Origin: Luteipulveratus halotolerans
GTDB lineage: Bacteria; Actinomycetota; Actinomycetes; Actinomycetales; Dermatophilaceae
NCBI RefSeq assembly: GCF_001247745.1
Contig: NZ_LAIR01000002.1
Coordinates: forward strand, 930,001 to 994,000
Reading direction: 5' to 3'
Length of the DNA stretch: 64,000 bases
Shown here: piece after piece, positions 24,614 through 33,768 of the stretch
Position numbering within the stretch: the first letter of the stretch is position 1
Layout: each line of letters opens with the position of its first letter
The notes under the pieces: generated by a model
What the model saw: the letters and a program-made list of their open reading frames with translations, nothing else
What the model was told of the DNA's origin: nothing
The model's database searches: none
Program-made: the position numbers and the translations under genes

Positions 24614-26583
24614 TCAGTAGGTGCGGGTGACCATGCCGGTGGTCCCGCCCTGGACCAAGGGGTCGGCCTCGGCGGCGGTCAGCAACGGCCACCTGCCAAG
24701 GCGTCGCCCGTTGCCGTCGTACGTCTCGACGGTGACTCGCATGGGATCGGTGAACCACCCGGTGGCCGCGAGCTGCCCGCGGAACACCCCGTCCCCGATG
24801 CGGTCGAGCGAGACCTGGCCGCCGTTCTGCCCGGTGAAGCGCACGCGTGCTGCGCCTGGTGCGATCAGGACGACGGGTTGACGACTGCCCGTCTCCGACT
24901 CCTCGGTCGCCACCATGGGCCGGCCACGCCACCGGCGGGCATCGGTCGGTGCACCGGTGACCGACTGGGTGGTGCTGTTGCCCCGGTTGTTGTCGGGCTC
25001 GACGCGGCCGCTGCGAAACACCGTGCCGTCCGGACGCTGCATGACGACCGTGGTCGCGGTCCAGCCGACCTCCAGCATGGTCGGGCTGGGTCCCGGGATG
25101 CGGTTCTGACCCGGCGCCGGGAACGGGAACGGACGTTGTGCTGGCGCACGGTAGTGGGTGGTGCGTCGGTCCAGGACGGTGACCTGTGACGGTGCCAGGC
25201 GCTGGTCGGACGCGAACTGCCTCACGAGGTCTGTGGCGACGTCGCCCACAGGGGCGGGCGTCCCGGGCCCGCCGGGCGGGGTGACCCACGCGGTGGTCGC
25301 CATGACGCTCTCACCGGTTTCGGCACGCACGACGGTCGAGTCGGGTCCGGTGGCGGGCAGGGACGCGGTCGCGACACCGTGGTCGAAGCGCAGCGGCGTC
25401 CAGGTGCGGGTGGCCGTGCCGTCGAGGTGGTAGATCGGGCCGGCCGAGACGCGGGTGGGCACCTGCCCGTCAGGACCGAGGACCAGCAGGTCGCCGGGCC
25501 GCGATGTCGGGCGGTGCGCGATGGCGATCAGGGCTGAGCTGGACCCGTTGCCGACGGCCGGTGTCAGCGAGGCCATCGGGGCTCCGCGTGGGCCGACGAA
25601 GGCGATGGTGGCGACGACCTTCTCCTCACCGCCCGTGCCGGCGAGGTCCGGGGTGTAACCGATCACGAAACGGCTGCTCCCGACATCCCCGGCGAAGACG
25701 AAGCGATCGATGAAGACCGGGTCCTGCGCCGGGTCGACACCGGCGAGCTCCCGCAGACGGGCGGGGTTGCGCAGCGACTCGAGCAGATCCGGTCGTCCCG
25801 CCAGCGAACCTCGCAACGGCCAACGGGTGAGGTCGCCGCTGCGCGGGTCCAGCGGTGGAGGCGCGGTGGCCGTCGTCCCGGACGCGGCTGCGGTTGCGGT
25901 TGATCGGGCTGCTGGGTGACGGCGACAGCGACGACGCCGACAGCAACGGCGGTCACGGCGGCGACCACGACGACGTTGACTCGACGACGCCGTCTGCGGC
26001 TGCGCCGGATCGCGAGATCTGTTGTGCTCCAGGGATTTTCGTCGGCGACGCTCTGGGCAGCCTCCGAGCGAACCGCGTCTCGCAGCTCGGCCTCGACTCG
26101 GGCGCGACCCCACGAGTCCGGCCCGTCGACGGCGACGACGTCGAGTGCCGAGTCGATGCGTCGGGCGACCTGGTCGCCGGACTCGCCTGTGGCACGGGCG
26201 ATCTCGTCGTCGGTGAGGTCGTCGACGCAGCGCAGGCCGAGAGCGATGCGCGACTCGATGTCGAGTCCGCGGTACGCCGTGAGCAGGCGCCTGCGTGTGC
26301 GCGCCGTCTCGTCCTCGAACGGGTCTGCAGGTGAGTCCTCGTCTGGTGCGGCCTCGACCTGAGTGCCGGGTCGCAGCAGGGAGACGAGGTGTCGGAGCCC
26401 CGCGTCCGTGGGCGCCGACTCGACGTCGTCCCAGCGCTCGTCCAGATGGATGAACGTCGCGAGAACGGCTGCGCGAGAGCGGTGCTCGTCCGCGGTCACG
26501 GTGACGGCGAGGTCGTACCACCGCTGCCAACGGGCCTCGACCAGGCCGCGGAACGCCTGCTCGGCGCCCTCACGTGAGCTCAT
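24614..26583 (-). pseudogene. Sigma-70 region 4-like / transmembrane / extracellular domain protein, interrupted by a frameshift
   Basis: Two overlapping minus-strand frames make one protein. The first (from ATG 26583) has an N-terminal sigma-like region with the pattern DIESRIALGLRCVDDLTDDE (region 4-like), a basic stretch RRSRRRRRRVN and a transmembrane helix VVVVAAVTAVAVGVVAVAV. Coding sense is then lost near 25870-25910 and resumes in the second frame (PPPLDPRSGDLTRWPLRG onward) with about 410 residues of extracellular-looking sequence, ending at 24614. The shift is -1 (or +2). No slippery heptamer is visible, so mutation or sequence error is favoured over programmed frameshifting. Without the shift it would be a roughly 650-residue protein. 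Confidence 0.65.
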
Positions 26584-26619
26584 GGTGCCCAGTCCATCAC
26601 GAGACCGGCGTGGACGTGG

Positions 26620-27768
26620 TCATGATCGGAGCGCGTCGGCGGTCATCACGATCACGCGGTCGTCGTGCTCTCCGGGGGAGCCTCGGAAGGTGTTGCTCGT
26701 GATCACCCAGAGCCGACCGTCCGGCCCGACGGCGACCGTCCTGATGCGGCCGAGGTCGTCCTCGAGCAGCCGTTCGGGCTCGCCTGCCGTGCCGTTCGTC
26801 AGCGGGACCCGCCACAGTGAGCGGCCGGCGAGTGCGGCGACGTACGCCGCCCCGTCCCGCCCGATCGCGAGGCCACTCGGCGACGCGTCCGAGGTGGGCC
26901 ACTGCACGAGCGGGTCGACGTACGCCGGGTCGCCGCCCTTGCCCTCGACCTGCGGCCATCCGTAGTTGCCGCCCTTGCGGATGAGGTTGAGCTCGTCCCA
27001 GGTGTTCTGCCCGAACTCGCTCGCGTACATCCGCCCTGCGGCGTCCCAGGCGAGGCCCTGCACGTTGCGATGCCCGCGGCTCCACACCGGTGAGCCCGCG
27101 ACGGGGTTGTCGGCGGGGGCACGTCCGTCCTGGTCGACGCGCAGGATCTTGCCTCCGAGTGAGCCGAGGTCCTGGGACCTGCTGGTCTCGCCGGCATCGC
27201 CGGTGCCGATGTAGAGACGCCGGTCCGGTCCGAACGCCAGCCTTCCGCCGTCGTGAAAGCTCGCCCGTGGAATGCCCGACACCACGACCTTGTCCGGCTG
27301 CAGTCGTCCGTCGACGAGCGTGAAGCGCTCGACCCTGTTGTCGGAGTCGGTCGTGTAGTAGACGAATACCCTTCTGTCAGAAGCAAACTCGGGCGACACG
27401 GCGATGCCGAGCAGACCGGCCTCGCCGTCGGGTGTGACGCCCTCGACCGACCCGACGGTGACGGGGGAGGAGCCGGGGCGTACCTGAAGTACCTCGGCCT
27501 TGTCACGCAGCGTGACGAGCGCGCTCCCGTCGGGCAGGAAGGCCAGGCCCCACGGGACCTCCAGGTCCTGAGCGACCGTGACGCGCGCGGCGGGCGCGGC
27601 GGGCGCGGCGGGCGCGGCTCCGGACGGCGCCGACGGCGCCGACGACGCCGCGGAGGCGCCGGCCGACGACCCGGTTCGCGCGCCGCGCGGCTCGGCGTCC
27701 GTGCACGCCGTGGTGAGGAGGACGAGAGCGAGGCCGCCGAAGGCGGTACGGAGCACGAGACGGGCCAT
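26620..27768 (-). CDS. PQQ-dependent sugar dehydrogenase-like lipoprotein
   Basis: A 382-residue predicted lipoprotein (lipobox LLTTAC, Cys22) with an Ala/Ser/Pro-rich linker, then a six-bladed propeller of the glucose/sorbosone dehydrogenase family. Diagnostic segments are VPWGLAFLPDGSALV, GEAGLLGIAVSPEF, HDGGRLAFGPDRRLYIGTGD, GSLGGKILRVDQDG, WSRGHRNVQGLAWD and NYGWPQVEG. It likely oxidises an aldose outside the membrane using PQQ, but no pqq genes are in the window, so the cofactor may be imported. The (GGGCGCGGC) run at about 27593-27620 encodes the Ala-Pro linker. It sits in the same direction as the frameshifted gene, 36 bases downstream of it. Confidence 0.82.
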   Translation of the reverse strand: MARLVLRTAFGGLALVLLTTACTDAEPRGARTGSSAGASAASSAPSAPSGAAPAAPAAPAARVTVAQDLEVPWGLAFLPDGSALVTLRDKAEVLQVRPGSSPVTVGSVEGVTPDGEAGLLGIAVSPEFASDRRVFVYYTTDSDNRVERFTLVDGRLQPDKVVVSGIPRASFHDGGRLAFGPDRRLYIGTGDAGETSRSQDLGSLGGKILRVDQDGRAPADNPVAGSPVWSRGHRNVQGLAWDAAGRMYASEFGQNTWDELNLIRKGGNYGWPQVEGKGGDPAYVDPLVQWPTSDASPSGLAIGRDGAAYVAALAGRSLWRVPLTNGTAGEPERLLEDDLGRIRTVAVGPDGRLWVITSNTFRGSPGEHDDRVIVMTADALRS

Positions 27769-27826
27769 GTCTCATGATGCCGGGCCGACGGCGCCCGCGG
27801 CACGCCTCGCGCGTACGTTGCCTGTC

Positions 27827-28750
27827 ATGGCCGTTGTCTCCCTGCCCGACCAGCACTGGATCGCCGAGCTCGACGACGTCTCGGGCGTCGAGCTCGTCCA
27901 CTGGGACCTCAAAGGTCCGCCGCCGCGCGCCGACATCGGCCTGGTCGTGCCGCCCTACATGGGCAACCCTGATCGCCTCAGCCGGCTCTCCGAGCTGCCC
28001 GGCCTCCAGGTCGTCCAGCTGGTGACGGCGGGGTACGAGCACGCCGTCCCGCACCTGCCGCCCGGCGTCGTGCTCGCCAACGGCGCAGGCATCCACGACA
28101 CCTCGACCGCAGAGCTGGCCCTGGCTCTCACGCTGGCTTCGCAGCGCAGGCTGCCCGACTTCGTCCGTGCGCAGGAGAGAGGGGAGTGGTTGCGTGCTGC
28201 GGGCGCTCCGTCGCTCGCCGACCGGCGGGTCCTGCTCGTCGGCTACGGCTCGGTCGGGCGCTCGATCGTGAGCAGGCTCAACGCTTTCGAGGCGCAGGTC
28301 ACGGCCGTCGCGTCGCGCGCACGTGCGGGTGACGACCTCGTGGAGCGGGTGCACGGCGTCGACGAGCTTCCCGGCCTGCTGCCGGACGCCGAGATCGTCG
28401 TCCTCATCGTCCCGCTGACCGACAGCACCCGCGGGCTCGTCGACGCCGAGTTCCTCGCAGCCCTGCCTGACGACGCCCTGGTGGTCAACGTCGCGCGCGG
28501 GGGCGTGGTCGACACCGATGCGCTGCTCGCGGAGTGCGAGAGCGGGCGGCTGCGCGCGGCGCTGGACGTCACCGACCCCGAGCCGCTGCCCACCGACCAC
28601 CCGCTGTGGCGGGCACCGGGGGTCCTCATCAGCCCGCACGTCGGCGGCGCGAGCACGGCGTTCGAGCCGCGTGCCCTGCGGTTCCTGCGGCGCGAGCTCG
28701 CGGCGTACGCCGACGGGAGCGGCGTCCACCATGTCGTGCACCGTGCCTGA
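27827..28750 (+). CDS. D-isomer-specific 2-hydroxyacid dehydrogenase
   Basis: A 307-residue NAD(P)-dependent dehydrogenase. The Rossmann motif is GYGSVGRSI, preceded by LVTAGYEHAVPHLPPG and TSTAELALALTLA (family blocks around the active site). Catalytic residues are likely the Arg in NVARGGVVD, the acid in ALDVTDPEPL and the His in SPHVGGAS. The substrate cannot be deduced; it is shorter than SerA and lacks an ACT domain, so it is not phosphoglycerate dehydrogenase. TACGTT (27814-27819) ends 7 bases before the ATG, which fixes the start against the longer frame from 27578. Confidence 0.85.
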   Translation: MAVVSLPDQHWIAELDDVSGVELVHWDLKGPPPRADIGLVVPPYMGNPDRLSRLSELPGLQVVQLVTAGYEHAVPHLPPGVVLANGAGIHDTSTAELALALTLASQRRLPDFVRAQERGEWLRAAGAPSLADRRVLLVGYGSVGRSIVSRLNAFEAQVTAVASRARAGDDLVERVHGVDELPGLLPDAEIVVLIVPLTDSTRGLVDAEFLAALPDDALVVNVARGGVVDTDALLAECESGRLRAALDVTDPEPLPTDHPLWRAPGVLISPHVGGASTAFEPRALRFLRRELAAYADGSGVHHVVHRA

Positions 28751-28762
28751 CATGCTGAGCAC

Positions 28763-29284
28763 ATGAACGACGCCACGCATCGTCAGCTGGTGCTGCTGCG
28801 CCACGCCAAGGCCGAGGACCCCGAGGGCAAGGTCGACCACGAGCGCTCGCTCACCGAGCGCGGCCACGCCGACGCTGCCGCGGCCGGCCAGTGGCTTCGT
28901 GAGCAGGGCATCGCTCCCGATCTGGTGCTGTGCAGCACGTCGGCGCGCACCCGCGAGACATGGGCCGCCGTCGTCGAGGCGAGCCGGCTGGGCACCGTGG
29001 TCGAGCACGAGCCGCGCATCTACAACGCCCCGCCCGAGCGGCTGCTGGACGTCGTGCGTGAGGCGGACGCCGACGCGATCACGCTGGTCGTGGTCGGTCA
29101 CGCGCCCGGCATCCCCGGCCTGGCCGTCGAGCTCGCTGACGGCGAGGCCGACGACGCGGTCGAGCAGCGCCTCGCCGAGGGCTACCCGACCGCGACGATC
29201 GCCGTACTGGACGTCGACACCGACTGGGCCGACCTCGCTCCCGGGGCGGCCAGGCTGCGCGCCGTGCACACCGCGCGCGGCTGA
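28763..29284 (+). CDS. SixA-like histidine phosphatase
   Basis: A 173-residue histidine-phosphatase-fold protein. The phosphorylated His is in VLLRHAKAEDP, with the second Arg in CSTSARTRET and the second catalytic His in VVGHAPGIPGL. The small size and RHAKAE motif match SixA phosphohistidine phosphatases rather than phosphoglycerate mutases. Its target in this organism is unknown. The start lies 12 bases after the dehydrogenase stop, with a hexamer CATGCT 6 bases before the ATG. Confidence 0.82.
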   Translation: MNDATHRQLVLLRHAKAEDPEGKVDHERSLTERGHADAAAAGQWLREQGIAPDLVLCSTSARTRETWAAVVEASRLGTVVEHEPRIYNAPPERLLDVVREADADAITLVVVGHAPGIPGLAVELADGEADDAVEQRLAEGYPTATIAVLDVDTDWADLAPGAARLRAVHTARG

Positions 29285-29351
29285 ATATCCGGACGGTTCA
29301 CATCTCGGGACTGGCGTCCCATCAGGCGGACAGTCGTCCTACGATCTGGGC

Positions 29352-31052
29352 ATGACGCAGACGCCCGATCTCAAGCCCCGCAGCCGCGACGTCACCGACG
29401 GTCTGGAGAAGACCGCCGCGCGAGGGATGCTTCGAGCGGTAGGCCTCGGCGACGACGACTTCGCCAAGCCGCAGATCGGTGTCGCGAGCTCCTGGAACGA
29501 GATCACCCCCTGCAACCTGTCGCTCGACCGGCTCGCCAAGGCGGTCAAGGACGGAGTCCACGCCGGTGGGGGATACCCGCTGGAGTTCGGCACGATCTCG
29601 GTCAGCGACGGCATCTCGATGGGCCACGAGGGCATGCACTTCTCGCTGGTCTCCCGCGAGATCATCGCCGACTCCGTCGAGACCGTCATGAGCGCCGAAA
29701 GGCTCGACGGCTCAGTGCTTCTCGCGGGTTGCGACAAGTCGCTGCCGGGCATGTTGATGGCCGCGGCGCGCCTCGACCTCGCGTCGGTGTTCCTGTACGC
29801 CGGCTCGATCCTCCCCGGCATCGCCAAGCTCTCCGACGGCTCCGAGCGCGAGGTGACGATCATCGACGCGTTCGAGGCCGTCGGTGCCTGCGCGGCCGGC
29901 CGGATGAGCCGCCAGGACGTCGACGCGATCGAGCGCGCGATCTGCCCCGGCGAGGGTGCGTGCGGCGGGTTCTACACAGCCAACACCATGGCCGCGGTGT
30001 CCGAGGCGATCGGCATGTCCCTCCCGGGCTCGGCCGCACCGCCCGCCACTGACCGTCGTCGCGACGGCTATGCCCGCAAGTCCGGTGAGGCCGTCATCGG
30101 CATGCTGCGCCAGGGCATCACCGCCCGGCAGATCATGACCAAGGAGGCGTTCGAGAACGCCATCGCCGTCGTGATGGCGTTCGGTGGCTCGACCAACGCG
30201 GTCCTGCACCTGCTCGCGATCGCCCACGAGGCCGACGTCGACCTGTCGATCGACGACTTCCAGCGCATCGGCAAGAAGGTCCCGCACCTGGCCGACGTCA
30301 AGCCGTTCGGGGCGTTCGTGATGAAGGACATCGACCACGTGGGCGGCATCCCGGTCGCCATGAAGGCGCTGCTCGACGCCGGCCTCCTGCACGGCGACTG
30401 CCTCACGGTCACCGGCAAGACCGTCGCCGAGAACCTCGCCGACATCGCGCCGCCCGACCTCGACGGCAAGGTGCTGCGCGCCATGAACAACCCGATCCAC
30501 GCGACGGGCGGCCTGACGATCCTCAAGGGCTCGCTCGCCCCGGAGGGCGCGGTCGTGAAGTCCGCGGGCTTCGACAGCGACGTGTTCGAGGGCAGCGCAC
30601 GGGTCTTCGACGGTGAGCGCGCGGCGATGGACGCGGTGTCCGAGGGCTCGCTCAAGCCCAACGACGTCGTCGTCATCCGCTACGAGGGCCCCAAGGGCGG
30701 CCCCGGCATGCGCGAGATGCTCGCGGTCACGGGCGCCATCAAGGGCGCCGGCCTGGGCAAGGACGTGCTGCTGCTCACCGACGGGCGTTTCTCCGGCGGG
30801 ACGACTGGTCTGTGCGTCGGCCACGTCGCGCCCGAGGCCGTCGACGAGGGACCGATCGCGTTCGTCCAGGACGGTGACACGATCCGCCTCGACGTCGCCG
30901 CCGGCACCCTCGACCTGCTGATCGACGACGACGAGCTGCAGCGGCGGCGTACGGCAGGTGTCACGGCGCCTGAGCCGAAGTACACCCGCGGCGTGCTCGC
31001 GAAGTACCGCCGTCTGGTCGGCAGCGCCAGCAACGGCGCCGTCTGCGACTGA
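29352..31052 (+). CDS. ilvD: Dihydroxy-acid dehydratase
   Basis: A 566-residue Fe-S dehydratase forming 2-keto acids for valine, leucine and isoleucine. Family blocks are complete: VASSWNEITPCNLSLDRLAK, ISMGHEGMHFSLVSREIIAD, GCDKSLPGMLMAAARL, GEGACGGFYTANTMA (second cluster cysteine), STNAVLHLLAIAHE, and the C-terminal TDGRFSGGTTGLCVGHVAPEA. TACGAT (29340-29345) ends 6 bases before the ATG, so it probably makes a leaderless mRNA and has no leader-peptide attenuator. A strong terminator follows at 31068. Confidence 0.96.
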   Translation: MTQTPDLKPRSRDVTDGLEKTAARGMLRAVGLGDDDFAKPQIGVASSWNEITPCNLSLDRLAKAVKDGVHAGGGYPLEFGTISVSDGISMGHEGMHFSLVSREIIADSVETVMSAERLDGSVLLAGCDKSLPGMLMAAARLDLASVFLYAGSILPGIAKLSDGSEREVTIIDAFEAVGACAAGRMSRQDVDAIERAICPGEGACGGFYTANTMAAVSEAIGMSLPGSAAPPATDRRRDGYARKSGEAVIGMLRQGITARQIMTKEAFENAIAVVMAFGGSTNAVLHLLAIAHEADVDLSIDDFQRIGKKVPHLADVKPFGAFVMKDIDHVGGIPVAMKALLDAGLLHGDCLTVTGKTVAENLADIAPPDLDGKVLRAMNNPIHATGGLTILKGSLAPEGAVVKSAGFDSDVFEGSARVFDGERAAMDAVSEGSLKPNDVVVIRYEGPKGGPGMREMLAVTGAIKGAGLGKDVLLLTDGRFSGGTTGLCVGHVAPEAVDEGPIAFVQDGDTIRLDVAAGTLDLLIDDDELQRRRTAGVTAPEPKYTRGVLAKYRRLVGSASNGAVCD

Positions 31053-31067
31053 CCCACCTTGCGAAGA

Positions 31068-31105
31068 ATGACTGCCCGGCACTCCATGCAGTGCCGGGCA
31101 GTCAT
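31068..31105 (+). terminator. Hairpin terminator after ilvD
   Basis: ATGACTGCCCGGCACT (31068-31083) pairs perfectly with 31090-31105 over a 6-base loop CCATGC, a 16-base-pair stem. It separates ilvD from the ilvB leader. Confidence 0.8.
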
Positions 31106-31152
31106 TTCTCGTTCTCGCGGCGTCTCGCGATACGGGATGGCTTTCTCATCCG

Positions 31153-31182
31153 TTGACACGGTCCGGGCGCTCGGGGCACGCT
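31153..31182 (+). promoter_or_regulatory. Promoter of the ilvB leader
   Basis: Consensus TTGACA at 31153-31158, 18 bases of spacer and CACGCT at 31177-31182. The leader-peptide GTG starts 6 bases after the -10, so the transcript should begin at or very near that codon. Confidence 0.65.
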
Positions 31183-31188
31183 GTGGGC

Positions 31189-31227
31189 GTGGCACGAATT
31201 CTCGTACTTCCCAGGCGCGCCTGCTGA
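31189..31227 (+). CDS. ilvB leader peptide (VARILVLPRRAC)
   Basis: A 12-codon ORF, GTG to TGA, containing four consecutive branched-chain codons Ile-Leu-Val-Leu (31198-31209). It lies between a good promoter and a U-tailed terminator upstream of ilvB, exactly where an attenuation leader peptide is expected. Shortage of charged tRNA for Ile, Leu or Val would stall the ribosome here. It is too short to be found by ordinary gene callers. Confidence 0.75.
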   Translation: MARILVLPRRAC

Positions 31228-31232
31228 CTCTG

Positions 31233-31281
31233 CTCAGCTCGCGCGCTCACCCTCAATGCCCTCCGGGCTGAGGGTTTTTTT
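31233..31281 (+). promoter_or_regulatory. ilvB attenuator: antiterminator and terminator
   Basis: The terminator stem is CCCTCA (31250-31255), a 2-base bulge, and GCCC (31258-31261), paired with GGGC (31265-31268) and TGAGGG (31269-31274), followed by seven T. CTCAGC at 31233-31238 can instead pair with GCTGAG at 31267-31272, which destroys the terminator. A ribosome stalled on the ILVL codons leaves 31233 free (readthrough). A ribosome at the stop codon (31225-31227) would cover it (termination). The logic therefore fits classical attenuation. Confidence 0.72.
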
Positions 31282-31325
31282 GTGCCCGAACACCTCAGAA
31301 CCACAACCGAAAGCGGTGACCGACC

Positions 31326-33200
31326 GTGAGTGAGACGACGACAGCTGCGCCAGCGGCGTCGCGCCCGCCGACGCCGGCCGACATGGCAGCGCGTCCCAGC
31401 AACCAGCCCCGCACCGTCACCGGTGCGCAGAGCCTGGTACTCGCGCTCGAGGCGCTCGAGGTCGGCACGGTCTTCGGCATCCCGGGTGGCGCGATCCTCC
31501 CGGCGTACGACCCGCTGCTGGACTCCGTGAGCGTCCGCCACGTGCTCGTCCGCCACGAGCAGGGCGCGGGCCACGCGGCCACCGGGTACGCCGCGGCCAC
31601 CGGCAAGGTCGGCGTCTGCATGGCGACCAGCGGGCCGGGTGCGACCAACCTGGTGACGCCGCTCGCCGACGCCTACATGGACTCGATCCCGATCGTCGCG
31701 ATCACCGGACAGGTCAACTCGCGCACCATCGGGACGGATGCCTTCCAGGAGGCCGACATCCGCGGCATCACGATGCCGATCACCAAGCACAACTACCTCG
31801 TCACCGACCCGGCCGAGATCCCGCGCGCCGTCGCCGAGGCGTTCCACGTCGCGTCCACGGGCCGGCCCGGACCGGTGCTCGTCGACATCACCAAGGACGC
31901 GCTGACCGCGACGACCATGTTCGCGTGGCCGCCCACCGTCGACCTGCCGGGCTACCGGCCGGTGACGCGCCCCCACCAGAAGCAGATCAAGGCCGCGGCG
32001 GCGCTGATCCGCGAGGCCAAGAACCCCGTCCTGTACGTCGGTGGCGGCGTCGTGCGCGCCGAGGCCAGTGACGTGCTGCGCGAGCTCGTCGACGTGGCGC
32101 AGATCCCGGTCGTCACGACTCTGATGGCACGCGGCGCCGTGCCCGACAGCCACGAGCTGCACCTGGGCATGCCCGGTATGCACGGGTCGGTCGCCGCCGT
32201 GACCGCGCTGCAGAAGTCTGACCTGCTCATCGCCCTCGGCACCCGCTTCGACGACCGCGTCACCGGCGAGCTGTCGTCGTTCGCCCCGCTGGCGAAGGTG
32301 ATCCACGCGGACATCGACCCGGCCGAGATCTCCAAGAACCGCGTCGCCGACGTGCCGATCGTCGGCGACTGCCAGGAGGTCATCACCGAGCTGGTGGCGG
32401 CCGTGCGCGCCGACATCGATGCGGGCGAGGGCGGCGACTACAGCGCGTGGCGCTCCACGACGGCCGGCTGGAAGAAGACCTTCCCCCTCGGTTACACCCC
32501 GCCCGAGGACGCGACCGCGATCGCACCGCAGTACGTCATCGAGCGCATCGGCGAGCTGACCGGCCCCGACGCCACCTATGTCGCGGGCGTCGGCCAGCAC
32601 CAGATGTGGGCCGCGCAGTTCGTGCAGTACGAGCGGCCCAACGCCTGGCTCAACTCCGGCGGTCTCGGCACCATGGGCTACTCCGTGCCGGCGGCGATGG
32701 GCGCCAAGGCGGCCGAGCCGGACCGTGTCGTGTGGGCGATCGACGGCGACGGCTGCTTCCAGATGACCAACCAGGAGCTCGCGACCTGCGTCATCAACGA
32801 CATCCCGATCAAGGTCGCGATCATCAACAACTCCAGCCTCGGCATGGTGCGGCAGTGGCAGTCGCTGTTCTACAACGAGCGCTACTCCAACACCGACCTG
32901 CACACCTCGCACGAGGGTCGACGCATCCCCGACTTCGTCAAGCTCGCAGACGCGTACGGCTGTGTGGGCCTGCGCTGCGAGAGCCCTGACGACGTCGACG
33001 ACGTCATCAAGAAGGCCCTGGAGATCAACGACCGTCCCGTCGTCATCGACTTCGTCGTCGAGCGCGACGCGATGGTGTGGCCGATGGTGCCGGCAGGCGT
33101 CAGCAACGACCAGGTCACGATCGCCCGCGCCATGACCCCGGTGTGGGACCGCGAGGACGACGAGGCGTCCGACGAGACGAGCGAGGAGAGCCAGGCATGA
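31326..33200 (+). CDS. ilvB: Acetolactate synthase large subunit
   Basis: A 624-residue ThDP enzyme catalysing the first common step of valine/leucine and isoleucine synthesis. Key parts are the catalytic Glu in VRHEQGAGHAATGYA, FGIPGGAILPAYD, TSGPGATNLVTPLADAYMDS, the central FAD-binding domain, and the C-terminal ThDP/Mg motif region WAIDGDGCFQMTNQELAT with NNSSLGMVRQWQ. The start is GTG at 31326, 45 bases after the attenuator T-run; the ribosome site is weak (GAAAGCGG at about 31309). ilvN overlaps by 4 bases. Confidence 0.96.
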   Translation: MSETTTAAPAASRPPTPADMAARPSNQPRTVTGAQSLVLALEALEVGTVFGIPGGAILPAYDPLLDSVSVRHVLVRHEQGAGHAATGYAAATGKVGVCMATSGPGATNLVTPLADAYMDSIPIVAITGQVNSRTIGTDAFQEADIRGITMPITKHNYLVTDPAEIPRAVAEAFHVASTGRPGPVLVDITKDALTATTMFAWPPTVDLPGYRPVTRPHQKQIKAAAALIREAKNPVLYVGGGVVRAEASDVLRELVDVAQIPVVTTLMARGAVPDSHELHLGMPGMHGSVAAVTALQKSDLLIALGTRFDDRVTGELSSFAPLAKVIHADIDPAEISKNRVADVPIVGDCQEVITELVAAVRADIDAGEGGDYSAWRSTTAGWKKTFPLGYTPPEDATAIAPQYVIERIGELTGPDATYVAGVGQHQMWAAQFVQYERPNAWLNSGGLGTMGYSVPAAMGAKAAEPDRVVWAIDGDGCFQMTNQELATCVINDIPIKVAIINNSSLGMVRQWQSLFYNERYSNTDLHTSHEGRRIPDFVKLADAYGCVGLRCESPDDVDDVIKKALEINDRPVVIDFVVERDAMVWPMVPAGVSNDQVTIARAMTPVWDREDDEASDETSEESQA

Positions 33201-33709
33201 GCTCGCACACCCTGTCCGTGCTGGTCGAGAACAAGCCCGGTGTGCTCGCGCGCATCTCGGGTCTGATCTCACGGCGTGGCTTCAACATCGACTCGCTCGC
33301 CGTCGGCCCGACCGAGCACCCCGAGATCTCACGGATGACGATCGTGGTCGACGTCGAGTCGATCGCGCTTGAGCAGGTGACCAAGCAGCTCAACAAGCTG
33401 GTCGAGGTGCTCAAGGTCGTCGAGCTCGAGGGTGACGCCTCGGTCCAGCGCGAGGTGCTGCTCATCAAGGTGCGCTGCGACGCCGCCGCGCGTGCTCAGG
33501 TCCTCCAGCTCGTCGAGGTGTTCCGGGCCAACGTCATCGACCTGGCGCCCGACTCGGTCATCATCCAGACCACCGGTCACCGCGACAAGGTCAACGCCTT
33601 CCTCGCGGCGCTGGAGCCGTACGGCGTGCGCGAGCTCGTGCAGTCCGGCGTGATCGCCATGGGCCGCGGCCCGCGCTCGATCACCGACCGTGCCCTGCGT
33701 TCGGCCTGA
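33197..33709 (+). CDS. ilvN: Acetolactate synthase small (regulatory) subunit
   Basis: A 170-residue regulatory subunit giving valine feedback inhibition. The N-terminal ACT domain is clear (SSHTLSVLVENKPGVLARIS, then GFNIDSLAVGPTEHPEISRM). The C-terminal domain contains REVLLIKVRCDAAARAQVLQ and VIIQTTGHRDKVNAFL. ATG at 33197 overlaps the ilvB stop (ATGA), ensuring balanced production of the two subunits. ilvC follows after 59 bases with its own ribosome site. Confidence 0.96.
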   Translation: MSSHTLSVLVENKPGVLARISGLISRRGFNIDSLAVGPTEHPEISRMTIVVDVESIALEQVTKQLNKLVEVLKVVELEGDASVQREVLLIKVRCDAAARAQVLQLVEVFRANVIDLAPDSVIIQTTGHRDKVNAFLAALEPYGVRELVQSGVIAMGRGPRSITDRALRSA

Positions 33710-33768
33710 ATCCCTCTATCTCACAATGCTTTCCGCATACAGCAAGACAACACACAAGGAGTTCCACC

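Noticed and set aside
25860..25920. Programmed -1 frameshift site in the sigma-like gene
   Set aside because: No slippery heptamer or following pseudoknot could be identified; a mutation or sequencing error is simpler.
27590..27625. GC-rich (GGGCGCGGC) repeat considered as a regulatory element
   Set aside because: It encodes the Ala/Pro linker of the sugar dehydrogenase lipoprotein, so coding composition explains it.
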